The notes under the pieces are model-generated. The model searched no databases. It was not told the origin of the DNA and saw only the letters and a program-made list of their open reading frames with translations. From Holophagae bacterium (GTDB taxonomy: Bacteria > Acidobacteriota > Holophagae > Acanthopleuribacterales > Acanthopleuribacteraceae), in contig JAJCXM010000014.1 of assembly GCA_029263455.1 (NCBI GenBank), positions 186,001-250,000 of the forward strand: a stretch of DNA of 64,000 bases. The letters run 5' to 3'. Below are positions 15,550-24,229 of this stretch, in pieces (position 1 is the stretch's first letter; each line of letters begins with the position of its first letter). Made by a program: the position numbers and the translations under genes.

Positions 15550-17667
15550 GTGACACGAAAAAGCAGAGGAATTTACAAGGTTGGCGCTGCCCGGGTTGAT
15601 TTTGACCAACTCAGTATCTTGTGCCATGACCATCGAAACCGCATGCCTCCCAAGCCCATGGATTTACTCTATTTACTCGCAGAGGAGGGTGGAACTGTCG
15701 CTCGCGACGAGATAATAGAACGCGTTTGGGAAGGCAATATTTACGTTGGCAAAAGAGCCGTTAACGACGCCATTTGGCGCCTGCGCAAGGCTCTTGATCA
15801 GGATCCAGAACAAGCAAGCGCCATAGAAACCATTCCCAAGATCGGCTACAGACTCGCGGCACCCAGCGCAAGGATCCACCAGCAAAATGATCATCGTTCG
15901 TCATCACATACCTCGCCTTGGCTGCTTCGCCGGACAACCCTAATTGCACTTGCCGTCAGCATCCTATTTGCCATGGCTGTTGCGATCGCCATATGGCCAG
16001 CCAAAAACACAAAGACGCACTCCGTTTTGGGCGCGCTCTATGTCACGCCGTTCACCTTGAGCGCTGGCGTCGAACACGACGCGGCAATTTCTCAAGACGG
16101 ACGCCTCTTGGCCTATTCGTTTTCAAGCAGCAAACACTCATCGCGCATCCTTATCAAATCAACCGAAAACCACGAGTATCTGCCACAGGAACTTGACCAA
16201 GGTCCTGGTTTTCAAAGGTTTCCGACCTTCTCACCTGATGGCGAAAGACTTGCCTTCGTATGTCATCAAGATAGGATCGCCAGCCTAACCATCATCAACC
16301 GCAAAACCGGCCAACGGCAAGTCTTTAAGGGCATAGGCCTCATACCTACAAGGCGCATTGAATGGCATCCAAAGTCAGAGTTAATCGCATTCTCTGCCTT
16401 TGATTCAAAGCTCAAGTTGGCTGGCATTTGCCTGCTCGATGTGCTCAGCAAAGAGACGCGTTTTGTCACTTCAGAACAGGTTTCGCCATACCTTGTGGAT
16501 TACGGCGTTCATTGGTCTCCCGACGGCCAAAGCATTAGCTTCAGTCGTCCGACCAAGATGGGTTCGGACATTTTCATCGTCAACATGCAGGGATCGACAC
16601 GGCAAATAACAAACGACGGCGTCCAAACTTGGGGTGCCGATTGGGAGCCCGACGGCACATCGCTCATCATATCCTCGTCACGGAAAACGACCCACAACTT
16701 AGCAGCCATGTTGTGGCGTTCCGATCTAAATGGCGAACCGCTTTCGTTGCTGGGAGCGACGCCACAAAGCCTCTATTTTCCAGAAATAGACCCCGATGGA
16801 GACGCCATTTTTGCCTATACTGCCGAGCCACAAGTGAATGTCTTCCTGATGGACCTGACATCGTCGTCCACGATGATCTCAGTGACAAATTCCTCGGAGA
16901 GTAATTCCGACCCTGACTATTGCCCAATGAATGGCCGGCTCGTTTTTTCGTCGACACGAAACGGTCAGAAAGAGATATGGTCGTCCACCCTGGAAGGCGA
17001 AGATGTGCGACAGCTTACCGACCTTAAAAGAGATTCAGCCTTCCCAAGATGGTCACCAGATGGCTTAGAAATTCTGTTCATTGCCTATAACGCAAACAAA
17101 ACCCATCGCACGGTCCATATCTTGGATATAGCAAGCGGGAAATTTCGCCAACTGGGAAGTGACTTCGATTTTTACGTATGCCCTTCTTGGTCACGCGATG
17201 GGAAGTGGATTTACGCGACCAAATATGAAAACGGAGAATTCAATCTCTGGAAACTGTCATCAAAAGACAACTCATCGCAAACGGTGGTTGAGAACGGCTT
17301 CTATGCACAAGAATCCGTTGACGGGAAAATGCTTTATTACACAAAAGATCAAGAAAACGGATTATTCGCGTCACCGACCGCCGGAGGCGTCGAAACGAGA
17401 CTTATCCCTTGGTTAGGAACGAACGGCCTCACCTGGTTGCTAGGCGAGCATCGTATTCTTTTCCTTTCGGCAAATGCTGATGGTCCCGAAATTCTATCCT
17501 ACGACCTAACGTCTGGCCGCGTCACACCGCAACGAAGCGTAGATCCTGGCTGCTGGTTTGCCTCGCGTCCTTGGAGTTACATTCCCGAATCAGACCGCCT
17601 ACTGTTCAGCCTAAACTTCGAGGACCAAGGCGAAATCGTGCAGGTGGCCTTAGATGTCGACCCATAA
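15550..17667 (+). CDS. winged-helix transcription regulator fused to a TolB-like beta-propeller
   Basis: The protein (705 residues from the GTG) has an OmpR/CadC-type winged-helix DNA-binding domain at about residues 8-105 (recognition-helix segment V-G-K-R-A-V-N-D-A-I-W-R-L-R-K-A-L, ending I-P-K-I-G-Y-R-L). A single transmembrane helix follows near 130-150, then a periplasmic TolB/WD40-like PD40 propeller with repeated F-S-P-D-G-x-x-L or W-S-P-D-G motifs. This layout is a one-component membrane regulator in which the outer propeller senses a ligand or protein. The GTG at 15550 is preferred over the ATG at 15514: GTGAGG lies nine bases before it and the ATG falls within the predicted promoter. 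It sits among genes for secreted modular proteins and may control them. Confidence 0.8.
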   Translation: MTRKSRGIYKVGAARVDFDQLSILCHDHRNRMPPKPMDLLYLLAEEGGTVARDEIIERVWEGNIYVGKRAVNDAIWRLRKALDQDPEQASAIETIPKIGYRLAAPSARIHQQNDHRSSSHTSPWLLRRTTLIALAVSILFAMAVAIAIWPAKNTKTHSVLGALYVTPFTLSAGVEHDAAISQDGRLLAYSFSSSKHSSRILIKSTENHEYLPQELDQGPGFQRFPTFSPDGERLAFVCHQDRIASLTIINRKTGQRQVFKGIGLIPTRRIEWHPKSELIAFSAFDSKLKLAGICLLDVLSKETRFVTSEQVSPYLVDYGVHWSPDGQSISFSRPTKMGSDIFIVNMQGSTRQITNDGVQTWGADWEPDGTSLIISSSRKTTHNLAAMLWRSDLNGEPLSLLGATPQSLYFPEIDPDGDAIFAYTAEPQVNVFLMDLTSSSTMISVTNSSESNSDPDYCPMNGRLVFSSTRNGQKEIWSSTLEGEDVRQLTDLKRDSAFPRWSPDGLEILFIAYNANKTHRTVHILDIASGKFRQLGSDFDFYVCPSWSRDGKWIYATKYENGEFNLWKLSSKDNSSQTVVENGFYAQESVDGKMLYYTKDQENGLFASPTAGGVETRLIPWLGTNGLTWLLGEHRILFLSANADGPEILSYDLTSGRVTPQRSVDPGCWFASRPWSYIPESDRLLFSLNFEDQGEIVQVALDVDP

Positions 17668-17811
17668 CCTGAATTGGCACAGCCGATCGTCTGCTTCTCG
17701 ACATCAGAAACGATAAAGAATCGATCGCCATTTGCGCTCGAAGTGCAATTCAACAACGTAAGCTTCTGCCATTGAAAGAGCCGCCGCGCGGCCACGATTA
17801 GGAGCTACGCT

Positions 17812-19344
17812 ATGTCTAACTTCATTCAATTGCGAATCAGCATCATCGCCATGGTTGTGTTACCCATCGCAGCCGAAACAGCACTCGTTTATCCCTGGAT
17901 CACCAATACCGAGTTATTCACCTCCAAAGTTATCATCAACAATTTGGGTTCAGAAATGGCCACCGTCAGGCTCGAAGCTATCAGACCACTGGGAAACACG
18001 CCACAAACCGAAATTGCTGTTTTGACCATCGATCCGCTAGCCCAAACCGTCCTTTCATCGGCTGAACTGTTTCCGGGCCTCGGTTTAGGAAGCGGATACA
18101 TGGTTTTGCTGACTTCTGACTTGGATCAGATCAGCGGTAGCGCTGTCGTTTATGGCACAGGCAGCCATTCTGGTAGTTCACCGGCCCAAGCCGATGTCAT
18201 CGATCTTGCCGCAGCCCACGACACAATCCTCTTCAATTACCTCAGCGCCGGTGCAGAACATGACGCATCGGCCCCTGTCATTCTGAATCCAGGTGACCAG
18301 GATGCGACAGTCTCCTTCTGCGCCTATCAAAACGGGCAATTGGCTGGTTATGCAAAGCGGGTCCTGCCAGCAACTCACCCATTTGCCGAGACCACCACCT
18401 CCCTTTTTCCACACCTGCAGGGAGACCTCTACCTAGTTGCAAGCAGCGATCAAGCCATCATGGGCATAGCCTTCATTTTCAACGCCTTGCTCGAACCCGC
18501 CATGTCCAACGTTACAGCCATAAACGAGGTTCCTGCCGCCAGTGATCGACCATACGTGGACACATTCCTGGCGGGCGGCGTTGCCATGGATGGATTCATC
18601 ATGGACAACCAAGGGAACATCATCGCAGCAGGCGGATACCTACGTGACGATGTCCTCATGATCTCCAAAGATGGTCAGGTGTCCACTCTGGTAACAGGTC
18701 TTAACGGGCCGGTGCACATGGCCAAGCGCCCAACTGGCGAGATATATGTATCGAGCTTCAATGACGGAACCATTAAATCCATAACACCATCAGGTGACGT
18801 TGACTTATTCGCCCAAGGTTTAGATGCGCCAGTGGGCATGGCCTTCGACGGCAACGGCGACATGGTCGTTTGCGAATACGGAGGCACGGCGCCGGGAAAC
18901 ACGCTGAGTAGAATCACACCCAATGGTGACATATCCCAATTTGCGAACGACCCACTGCTGAACACACCAATCGACATATTAGCTAGACCTAATGGCGAGT
19001 TTTACGTGGCCAACCAAGTGGGCGGTCGCATCATGAATGTCGATGCAGCCGGAAACGTCACGCTCATCGGGCAAATCCCCGGAAACCTAGGGCACATGGT
19101 TTACTTGGACGGGCTTCTCTATGCCACAGGAGGCAACTTCATTTACCAAATGGATCTTGCCGGTCAAGTCCGTGTTTTCGCCGGAACAGGCCAATCGAGC
19201 GAGCAGGATGGACCTCTTGAAGTAGCTGACTTCAGGACACCAAACGGGATTGCCGTGGGACCTGACCAGAAGACGCTTTTCATTGCTAGCGCCACCCGTG
19301 GTGTATCGAACAGCACCATTCGCCGCATTTACTTGTCGCTTTAG
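17812..19344 (+). CDS. secreted protein: tandem beta-sandwich module plus NHL/SMP-30-like beta-propeller
   Basis: The 510-residue product has a signal peptide (about residues 1-23, ending in A-E-T). Residues 24-230 comprise two copies of the cluster's beta-sandwich module, each with an N-x-G or N-P-G turn, an L-F-P motif and a closing S-D-x-x-x-x-G segment. Residues 245-510 form a propeller of NHL/SMP-30 type: G-L-N-G-P-V-H-M-A, G-L-D-A-P-V-G-M-A-F-D-G-N-G-D and F-R-T-P-N-G-I-A-V-G-P-D blades, each followed by Y-V or L-x-x-A strands. Proteins of this type can be lactonases or just binding scaffolds; no metal-site set could be fixed by eye. The ATG has AGGAG upstream. The stop overlaps by four bases with that of the convergent channel gene. 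Confidence 0.8.
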   Translation: MSNFIQLRISIIAMVVLPIAAETALVYPWITNTELFTSKVIINNLGSEMATVRLEAIRPLGNTPQTEIAVLTIDPLAQTVLSSAELFPGLGLGSGYMVLLTSDLDQISGSAVVYGTGSHSGSSPAQADVIDLAAAHDTILFNYLSAGAEHDASAPVILNPGDQDATVSFCAYQNGQLAGYAKRVLPATHPFAETTTSLFPHLQGDLYLVASSDQAIMGIAFIFNALLEPAMSNVTAINEVPAASDRPYVDTFLAGGVAMDGFIMDNQGNIIAAGGYLRDDVLMISKDGQVSTLVTGLNGPVHMAKRPTGEIYVSSFNDGTIKSITPSGDVDLFAQGLDAPVGMAFDGNGDMVVCEYGGTAPGNTLSRITPNGDISQFANDPLLNTPIDILARPNGEFYVANQVGGRIMNVDAAGNVTLIGQIPGNLGHMVYLDGLLYATGGNFIYQMDLAGQVRVFAGTGQSSEQDGPLEVADFRTPNGIAVGPDQKTLFIASATRGVSNSTIRRIYLSL

Positions 19345-21068
19345 GTTTCCGCGTCAGGCTGAACTTCTCCTATGCCGTGTACCGTCAATTGGTGGAATGG
19401 AATGCCCCACGACTCTTGTGTGCAAATCTCGACACAAGCCCGTTGAATCAAGCGTTTCAAGAGATAATAATCTTTCGCCGCCTCGCTGTTGACGGTCAAC
19501 ATGATTAACAGATCGAGTGAAGACGACGCAGCCTCTTTGAATTGAACATTGATGCTCTCAACGTGTGTGCCTTTATCCCATTGGTCCAATCTCTCGCGGA
19601 TGCCATCCTGCATGATCTGCGGTGCAGCCTCCGTACAATCGACTTGATGCTCATAATCGATGCCAAATGTCTCCACAACACCAAATGTGCCCGTCGATAA
19701 GTTTAAGGCTTCCGTGCCCAGGTAATCTTCACATTTGTATGTTCTTTGCGCATGTCCGAAGCCAGCGAGTTGAACCGATTCCGGCGTTTGCCGAATCACT
19801 TGACCCAGGTAATCGTCAATCAGCATCCAGTCACCCTTCTTACTGGGAAACCAAGGTTCGTCGGCATGTCTAGGCCGCGACCGCAAGGGCAGCAAATCAG
19901 CCAAAGTGAGTCGCAACACACCGCCCTCCAATTCAGGATTAACGATATGCGTGAAAACATTGATGCTGGGTACCAACCAAGGCAAGCCGTTGTATACCAC
20001 ACGCTCACCCTCACGAACCGGGCCAACGTTTAGTAGCAGTTTGGTTTCTAAAAAGAAACGGGGAATGGAGTTCTTTAGCGCAATGACAATTCCAGCAAGG
20101 ATTAGTAAAACCAGACCTAGCGATAGCCAATCCTCAAACACATAAATGGTCATTAATAATGACCCAGTGGCCACCAACACGGTTAAGATCCGGTAGCCAA
20201 AAATAAATAGTCGATCAAAAACACTGCGGGAAGATCCTTTGTGACGTTTACGTAGCCTGAAAAAGATCGCCCAGGCCCAGCGCATGAGAGCGAAAACCGA
20301 ACAAAACACCACAATCGCCAGTAGAATATTTACGCCTCGCCCGGCTAGAAAGCTCCCAACAACGCCTTTTACACGTCCCCAAAATGTTTGCTGCGGTCCC
20401 GATATTTCGTCCAATCGCAGCCTAGTGAACTCAAGTTCACGAAGGGTATCCGCCTCAATCTCGAGCCAACGATCACGTAGCGCAGTTAAGCGTGTGAGGG
20501 TTTCGCTTTTCTCCATCCCCTGTTTGAGTTGTTCCATACGGTCTATGCCACCGCGAATCGACAACATCTTCGCTTCCAACTGCTCAATCTCTCGGCGTAG
20601 CCGCTCAATCATGCGCGGCTTTTCAGTGAATCCTTTGAGCTCGTCGAACAAAGGCTTGACGATCTCCAGCGTTTCCGACTGCCAATCGAATTTCTCGCTT
20701 TCGGACGATGCCGTCTTCAGTTTTACGCCGCCCGAGGCAATATCGACAAAACCTACCTCTAAGTCACGGATGCCTAACGAGGCATTTTCGATTTCCAGGG
20801 TCAGCGACGCCTTCTCAGCATCGCTAGACGCCTGCCCGCGTTGTTTTTCAAGCTGCTCTATGTAGCGCTGCTTTTCAGGTAACGACTTGACAACTTCATT
20901 AAGCTGGGTCCTGGCTTCGTCAAGCAGACGCGCCACTTCGGCAGCTTTAGCGGCCTGTGGATCTTGAAAATTTGGCAGGCCAAAAACTAGAAATCCACTG
21001 AAGAAACAGAATAAGACCGCTAACGTGCATAAGAGCCTGTTTAACGGTGACCGCTGCACTTGAGCCAT
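19341..21068 (-). CDS. MscS-like mechanosensitive channel with large periplasmic coiled-coil domain
   Basis: The 575-residue protein starts with a signal or anchor helix (residues 14-30), then about 200 residues of charged, heptad-like helix predicted to lie in the periplasm, like the extended N-terminal region of MscK/YbiO-type channels. Three transmembrane helices follow at about 243-265, 285-307 and 312-332. The last runs into G-I-V-I-A-L-K-N-S-I-P-R-F-F, where MscS pores have their gating helix, and a cytoplasmic beta/alpha domain ends the chain. The role would be release of osmolytes under hypo-osmotic stress. It lacks the fully canonical glycine/alanine-rich pore helix, so the ion-channel role is probable rather than certain. 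It is transcribed alone, convergent with the propeller gene. Confidence 0.7.
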   Translation of the reverse strand: MAQVQRSPLNRLLCTLAVLFCFFSGFLVFGLPNFQDPQAAKAAEVARLLDEARTQLNEVVKSLPEKQRYIEQLEKQRGQASSDAEKASLTLEIENASLGIRDLEVGFVDIASGGVKLKTASSESEKFDWQSETLEIVKPLFDELKGFTEKPRMIERLRREIEQLEAKMLSIRGGIDRMEQLKQGMEKSETLTRLTALRDRWLEIEADTLRELEFTRLRLDEISGPQQTFWGRVKGVVGSFLAGRGVNILLAIVVFCSVFALMRWAWAIFFRLRKRHKGSSRSVFDRLFIFGYRILTVLVATGSLLMTIYVFEDWLSLGLVLLILAGIVIALKNSIPRFFLETKLLLNVGPVREGERVVYNGLPWLVPSINVFTHIVNPELEGGVLRLTLADLLPLRSRPRHADEPWFPSKKGDWMLIDDYLGQVIRQTPESVQLAGFGHAQRTYKCEDYLGTEALNLSTGTFGVVETFGIDYEHQVDCTEAAPQIMQDGIRERLDQWDKGTHVESINVQFKEAASSSLDLLIMLTVNSEAAKDYYLLKRLIQRACVEICTQESWGIPFHQLTVHGIGEVQPDAET

Positions 21069-21996
21069 GATTCCTACCTCTTTCTCAACAAAGCCGATCG
21101 TCTAACGGACTGGCATGGGTATCGGACAATGTATCAATCAACAGGGGTGCTAGGTTTAGTACCGTTGAGAACGATGCGATATATAGCATTGTAGATCAGT
21201 TCGGTGACGAATAAATCTCGAAGACTCCCACCCAATTCACTTATCCAACGGTTTGATCGCTGTAGTTTTGCAGATAGGCACTATGACAACTGCCTAAATG
21301 ACGACGCTATGTTCAGAAAAACCTTGAAAGCGACGTCATCTGGACATGGCAGCATTAAAGCCGCTAAACACATGATATTTGCCGCAGCTCGCATGTGTCC
21401 TTTCCAAGACTCTCGACGCTATGTCCCAATCACAACCAGAGACTAACGACACCTCGGTTCGCATCTGTTCTTGGGGCAAGGTCATAACAAAACTGAGATC
21501 CGCACGCGATGCCAGCTTAGATTCGTCGCAGCGGATCCGCATTTTTCTTGCATCGATGCAGTGAACCACGAAGCACTCACACTGCTAATTAGTTGGCCAA
21601 CAATTGTTCAAATTGTCTACTTTTCTTACCGCAATGATTTTCTGTTTGTGAATTTATGTGATTTTGTTTGTGCTGTTTTGTGACGGTCGCGCGTTTTGCT
21701 AACTAACCACACACAAAGTGAGCATATTTATGCAGTTTTATTCGCGAGTGGCCTGCGCGGTCAGGTCATTGGGGCGGATTCTGCAGATTTCGACCAATAG
21801 CGTTCGATTTCTGATCATGAATCTCGTCTGCTTGTCCCACAAGCGGAACGTATACGGCGCAACACAGAGGGCCAGACACCGCAATACGGTGACTCTGCGA
21901 CCGGTTTTAAGCTCTTTCAGAAATTCGTTCATCTATCTATATATAAACACTTTATGTTTGTGAGCAAATACGTCAATCGAAAATGGAGGAAAAGTA
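21069..21996. other. 928-base region without a convincing gene
   Basis: Several short frames of 60-80 codons exist on both strands but none has a good ribosome-binding site or protein-like composition, and they overlap each other. An inverted repeat GATCCGC/GCGGATC lies near 21497-21537. The last 90 bases are AT-rich with TATATA/TATAAA sequences near 21940 that may be the promoter of the M4 protease gene. A decayed gene or a small RNA cannot be ruled out. Confidence 0.4.
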
Positions 21997-23949
21997 ATGA
22001 AGTCAATTTTGATAGCTGTATTGGTCTACGGGCTGAGCTACTCCCATGCAAATAACGGGAATCAAGCGCCCTTTCAAAGGCAAGTAAACCCTAATGGCCA
22101 AACCACCTACTTGAGTGGCCCATTGAATACACAATTTAAATCAGGTCGTGATATCAATCACACATTTATGCAAAAGCTTGCAGGTTACTATGAACTTTCC
22201 GATTTGGATGAGATGCGCACACAAAAGGTGTCGCAAGCACACGGCCAAACCTACTACCGGGTAGCGCAATTTCATGCTGGGCTGAGGGTGATCGGTGGTG
22301 ACTTGATCGTGCAAACCGACGAACAAGGTAACTTACAATCTGTCTTGGGTGCCACCGTCCCGGGATTAGACATATCGTTGCAGCCTTCGTATGACTCCCA
22401 CGACGCTATTAACAAGGCTCTGGCCCAAAAATTCCCAAGCCTCAGCAGTGCTGAAACGGTCGACGTGGACCTTGTAGTTTACACGTCCAAGGACGAGAAG
22501 GCTTTGGCATACGAAGCAGACGTTTGGGTCCTGTCTGACGAGGGCTTTAATTTCCTTCGCCTCTATGCCGACGCACGAAGCGGGTCATGGCTCGGCGGTT
22601 ACTCTCACATCCACACGTTTGGGCTAGACCGCAAAATCTACACAGTCAATTGGGCGTGTGTCGAGTACATCAGTCAACTACCCGGCGACCTTTGGTTTGA
22701 TCCAGCTATTCCCAACGCCTGGCAAACCATGTGGCCTTATATGCCATTCGAAGGCAAACAGGCCTACTACAATACCGGCACGACCTATATGTTCTTTGAC
22801 CGCTTCTTTGGATACACCTCCTTTGATGACCAGGACGCGACGATCATTTCGTCTATCAACGTCGAATTTCCTGCAAGCAATAATCAATGTTCGCCCAATA
22901 ACGCAGCTTTCATTGGCGGAGGAATCAATCAGTTTCTATATGGCGATGGCGACGGCAACATCTTGGACTATCCATCTCAAGCGCTTGATGTCACCGCCCA
23001 CGAGTTTATGCATGGGGTGACAGAGTTCACCTCTAATCTCGACTATGAGTTTGACTCAGGCGCGATTAATGAGTCGATGTCCGATATTTTTGGTGCCGGC
23101 GCTGAGGCTTGGGCAAACTGCAAAGCACTTTATGGATCCAACCGTATTGGGAACCCTAAACTCATGCATGCGTTCGCCGACACATGGCTCATTGGCGAAG
23201 ATGCCGTTGGACCTGCTTTGGTGCCAGCGTTGAGGTTCATGAATGACCCCGCAGCCGACAACTCTAGCTCAGATTATTATCCTCACAGAACCCATCAAAA
23301 TTGTACGTCACCAGGCAACGGCAATGACCACTGTGGTGTTCATAGTAATAGCGGCATCGGGAATTTGGCTTTCTACCTTTTGTCTGAAGGTGGCGTCCAT
23401 CCCCAAAACAAGTCCACTGATGCGGTATTTGGGATTGGGTTCGCAAAGGCACTGCGCGTCTTCTTCGAGGCCAATAGATATTTGCTTAATCCAACAGATG
23501 ACTATCAAGCGTTAAGGTTCGCGACAGGCCAGGCAGCCATCAATCTTTTTGGAACGGATTCTGGCGAGTACGTCAGTGTCATGAAAGCTTGGGACGCGGT
23601 AGCAGTGCCAGGCGTTTGGACAGCACCTGTCAGCTGTGAGTTGGATGTGCTGAAGGTCTTTGAGACGACATACGCTTCACCTCAGGTCCATGGTGAATAT
23701 TACGTGATCGACGTCTCAGGGAATCTGCAGATCACCCTCACCTGGCCCTCGGGTGCAAATCTAGGCATGGAGATTTATGATCCCAACTTCAATGTGGTTG
23801 GGTCTGCTACAGGTCCAGCAAGATACCCGTCAAGGACGCTAAGCGTGGACGGGACGAATAGCCCGGGTAGATACACGATCTTTGTATCCAGCGGTTCAAA
23901 TCTGCCGTCAGCCTTCTACTTTGAATTAGACGTAAATTACGAGCCATAA
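21997..23949 (+). CDS. secreted thermolysin-family (M4) metalloprotease
   Basis: The 650-residue preproprotein has a signal peptide (residues 1-18), an FTP/PepSY-type propeptide (about 30-200) that would act as chaperone and inhibitor, and an M4 catalytic domain (about 210-545). The zinc site is H335-E336-F-M-H339 with the third ligand E359 in N-E-S-M-S-D. The G-V-H-S-N-S-G-I-G-N segment carries the transition-state histidine. Residues 560-650 look like a pre-peptidase C-terminal (PPC) beta-sandwich, usually removed or used for binding. The enzyme should degrade extracellular proteins. The start is certain: ATG preceded by ATGGAGGAAAAG. A strong terminator follows. It may act with the metzincin encoded next. 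Confidence 0.93.
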   Translation: MKSILIAVLVYGLSYSHANNGNQAPFQRQVNPNGQTTYLSGPLNTQFKSGRDINHTFMQKLAGYYELSDLDEMRTQKVSQAHGQTYYRVAQFHAGLRVIGGDLIVQTDEQGNLQSVLGATVPGLDISLQPSYDSHDAINKALAQKFPSLSSAETVDVDLVVYTSKDEKALAYEADVWVLSDEGFNFLRLYADARSGSWLGGYSHIHTFGLDRKIYTVNWACVEYISQLPGDLWFDPAIPNAWQTMWPYMPFEGKQAYYNTGTTYMFFDRFFGYTSFDDQDATIISSINVEFPASNNQCSPNNAAFIGGGINQFLYGDGDGNILDYPSQALDVTAHEFMHGVTEFTSNLDYEFDSGAINESMSDIFGAGAEAWANCKALYGSNRIGNPKLMHAFADTWLIGEDAVGPALVPALRFMNDPAADNSSSDYYPHRTHQNCTSPGNGNDHCGVHSNSGIGNLAFYLLSEGGVHPQNKSTDAVFGIGFAKALRVFFEANRYLLNPTDDYQALRFATGQAAINLFGTDSGEYVSVMKAWDAVAVPGVWTAPVSCELDVLKVFETTYASPQVHGEYYVIDVSGNLQITLTWPSGANLGMEIYDPNFNVVGSATGPARYPSRTLSVDGTNSPGRYTIFVSSGSNLPSAFYFELDVNYEP

Positions 23950-23961
23950 ACACGCCAAAAC

Positions 23962-23997
23962 TGGGGGTCCAAATGGGCCCCCAATACCTCTTTTTTT
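23962..23997 (+). terminator. intrinsic terminator of the M4 protease gene
   Basis: TGGGGGTCC (23962-23970) pairs with GGGCCCCCA (23975-23983) over nine base pairs, one a G-T, around an AAAT loop. A T-rich tract with seven consecutive T ends the element. It lies 12 bases after the stop codon. Confidence 0.88.
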
Positions 23998-24229
23998 GAG
24001 TTAGATCATCAACTAGAACCATAATTATCAAAGAAATAGTCATATTAGCCACTTAACGGCCTGGTTCAACAGCAATAAGTGCGTATTTAAGTAGAAACGA
24101 AATACCTGGTTTCAGACATTTGCCGATCCTTTTTGGCCGATTATCTCGCCTATTAAGAAGAACCCAAGCTAAACCATCAAAGATGCAAGTCCCACGATGG
24201 CCACAGCTGGGTTCAGAAGGAGGATCAAT

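Noticed and set aside
21497-21537. GATCCGC/GCGGATC inverted repeat as a terminator
   Set aside because: The loop is over 25 bases, no T run follows, and no gene ends nearby.
21204-21963. Several small frames on both strands
   Set aside because: They overlap each other, lack good starts and have arginine/serine-rich random composition.
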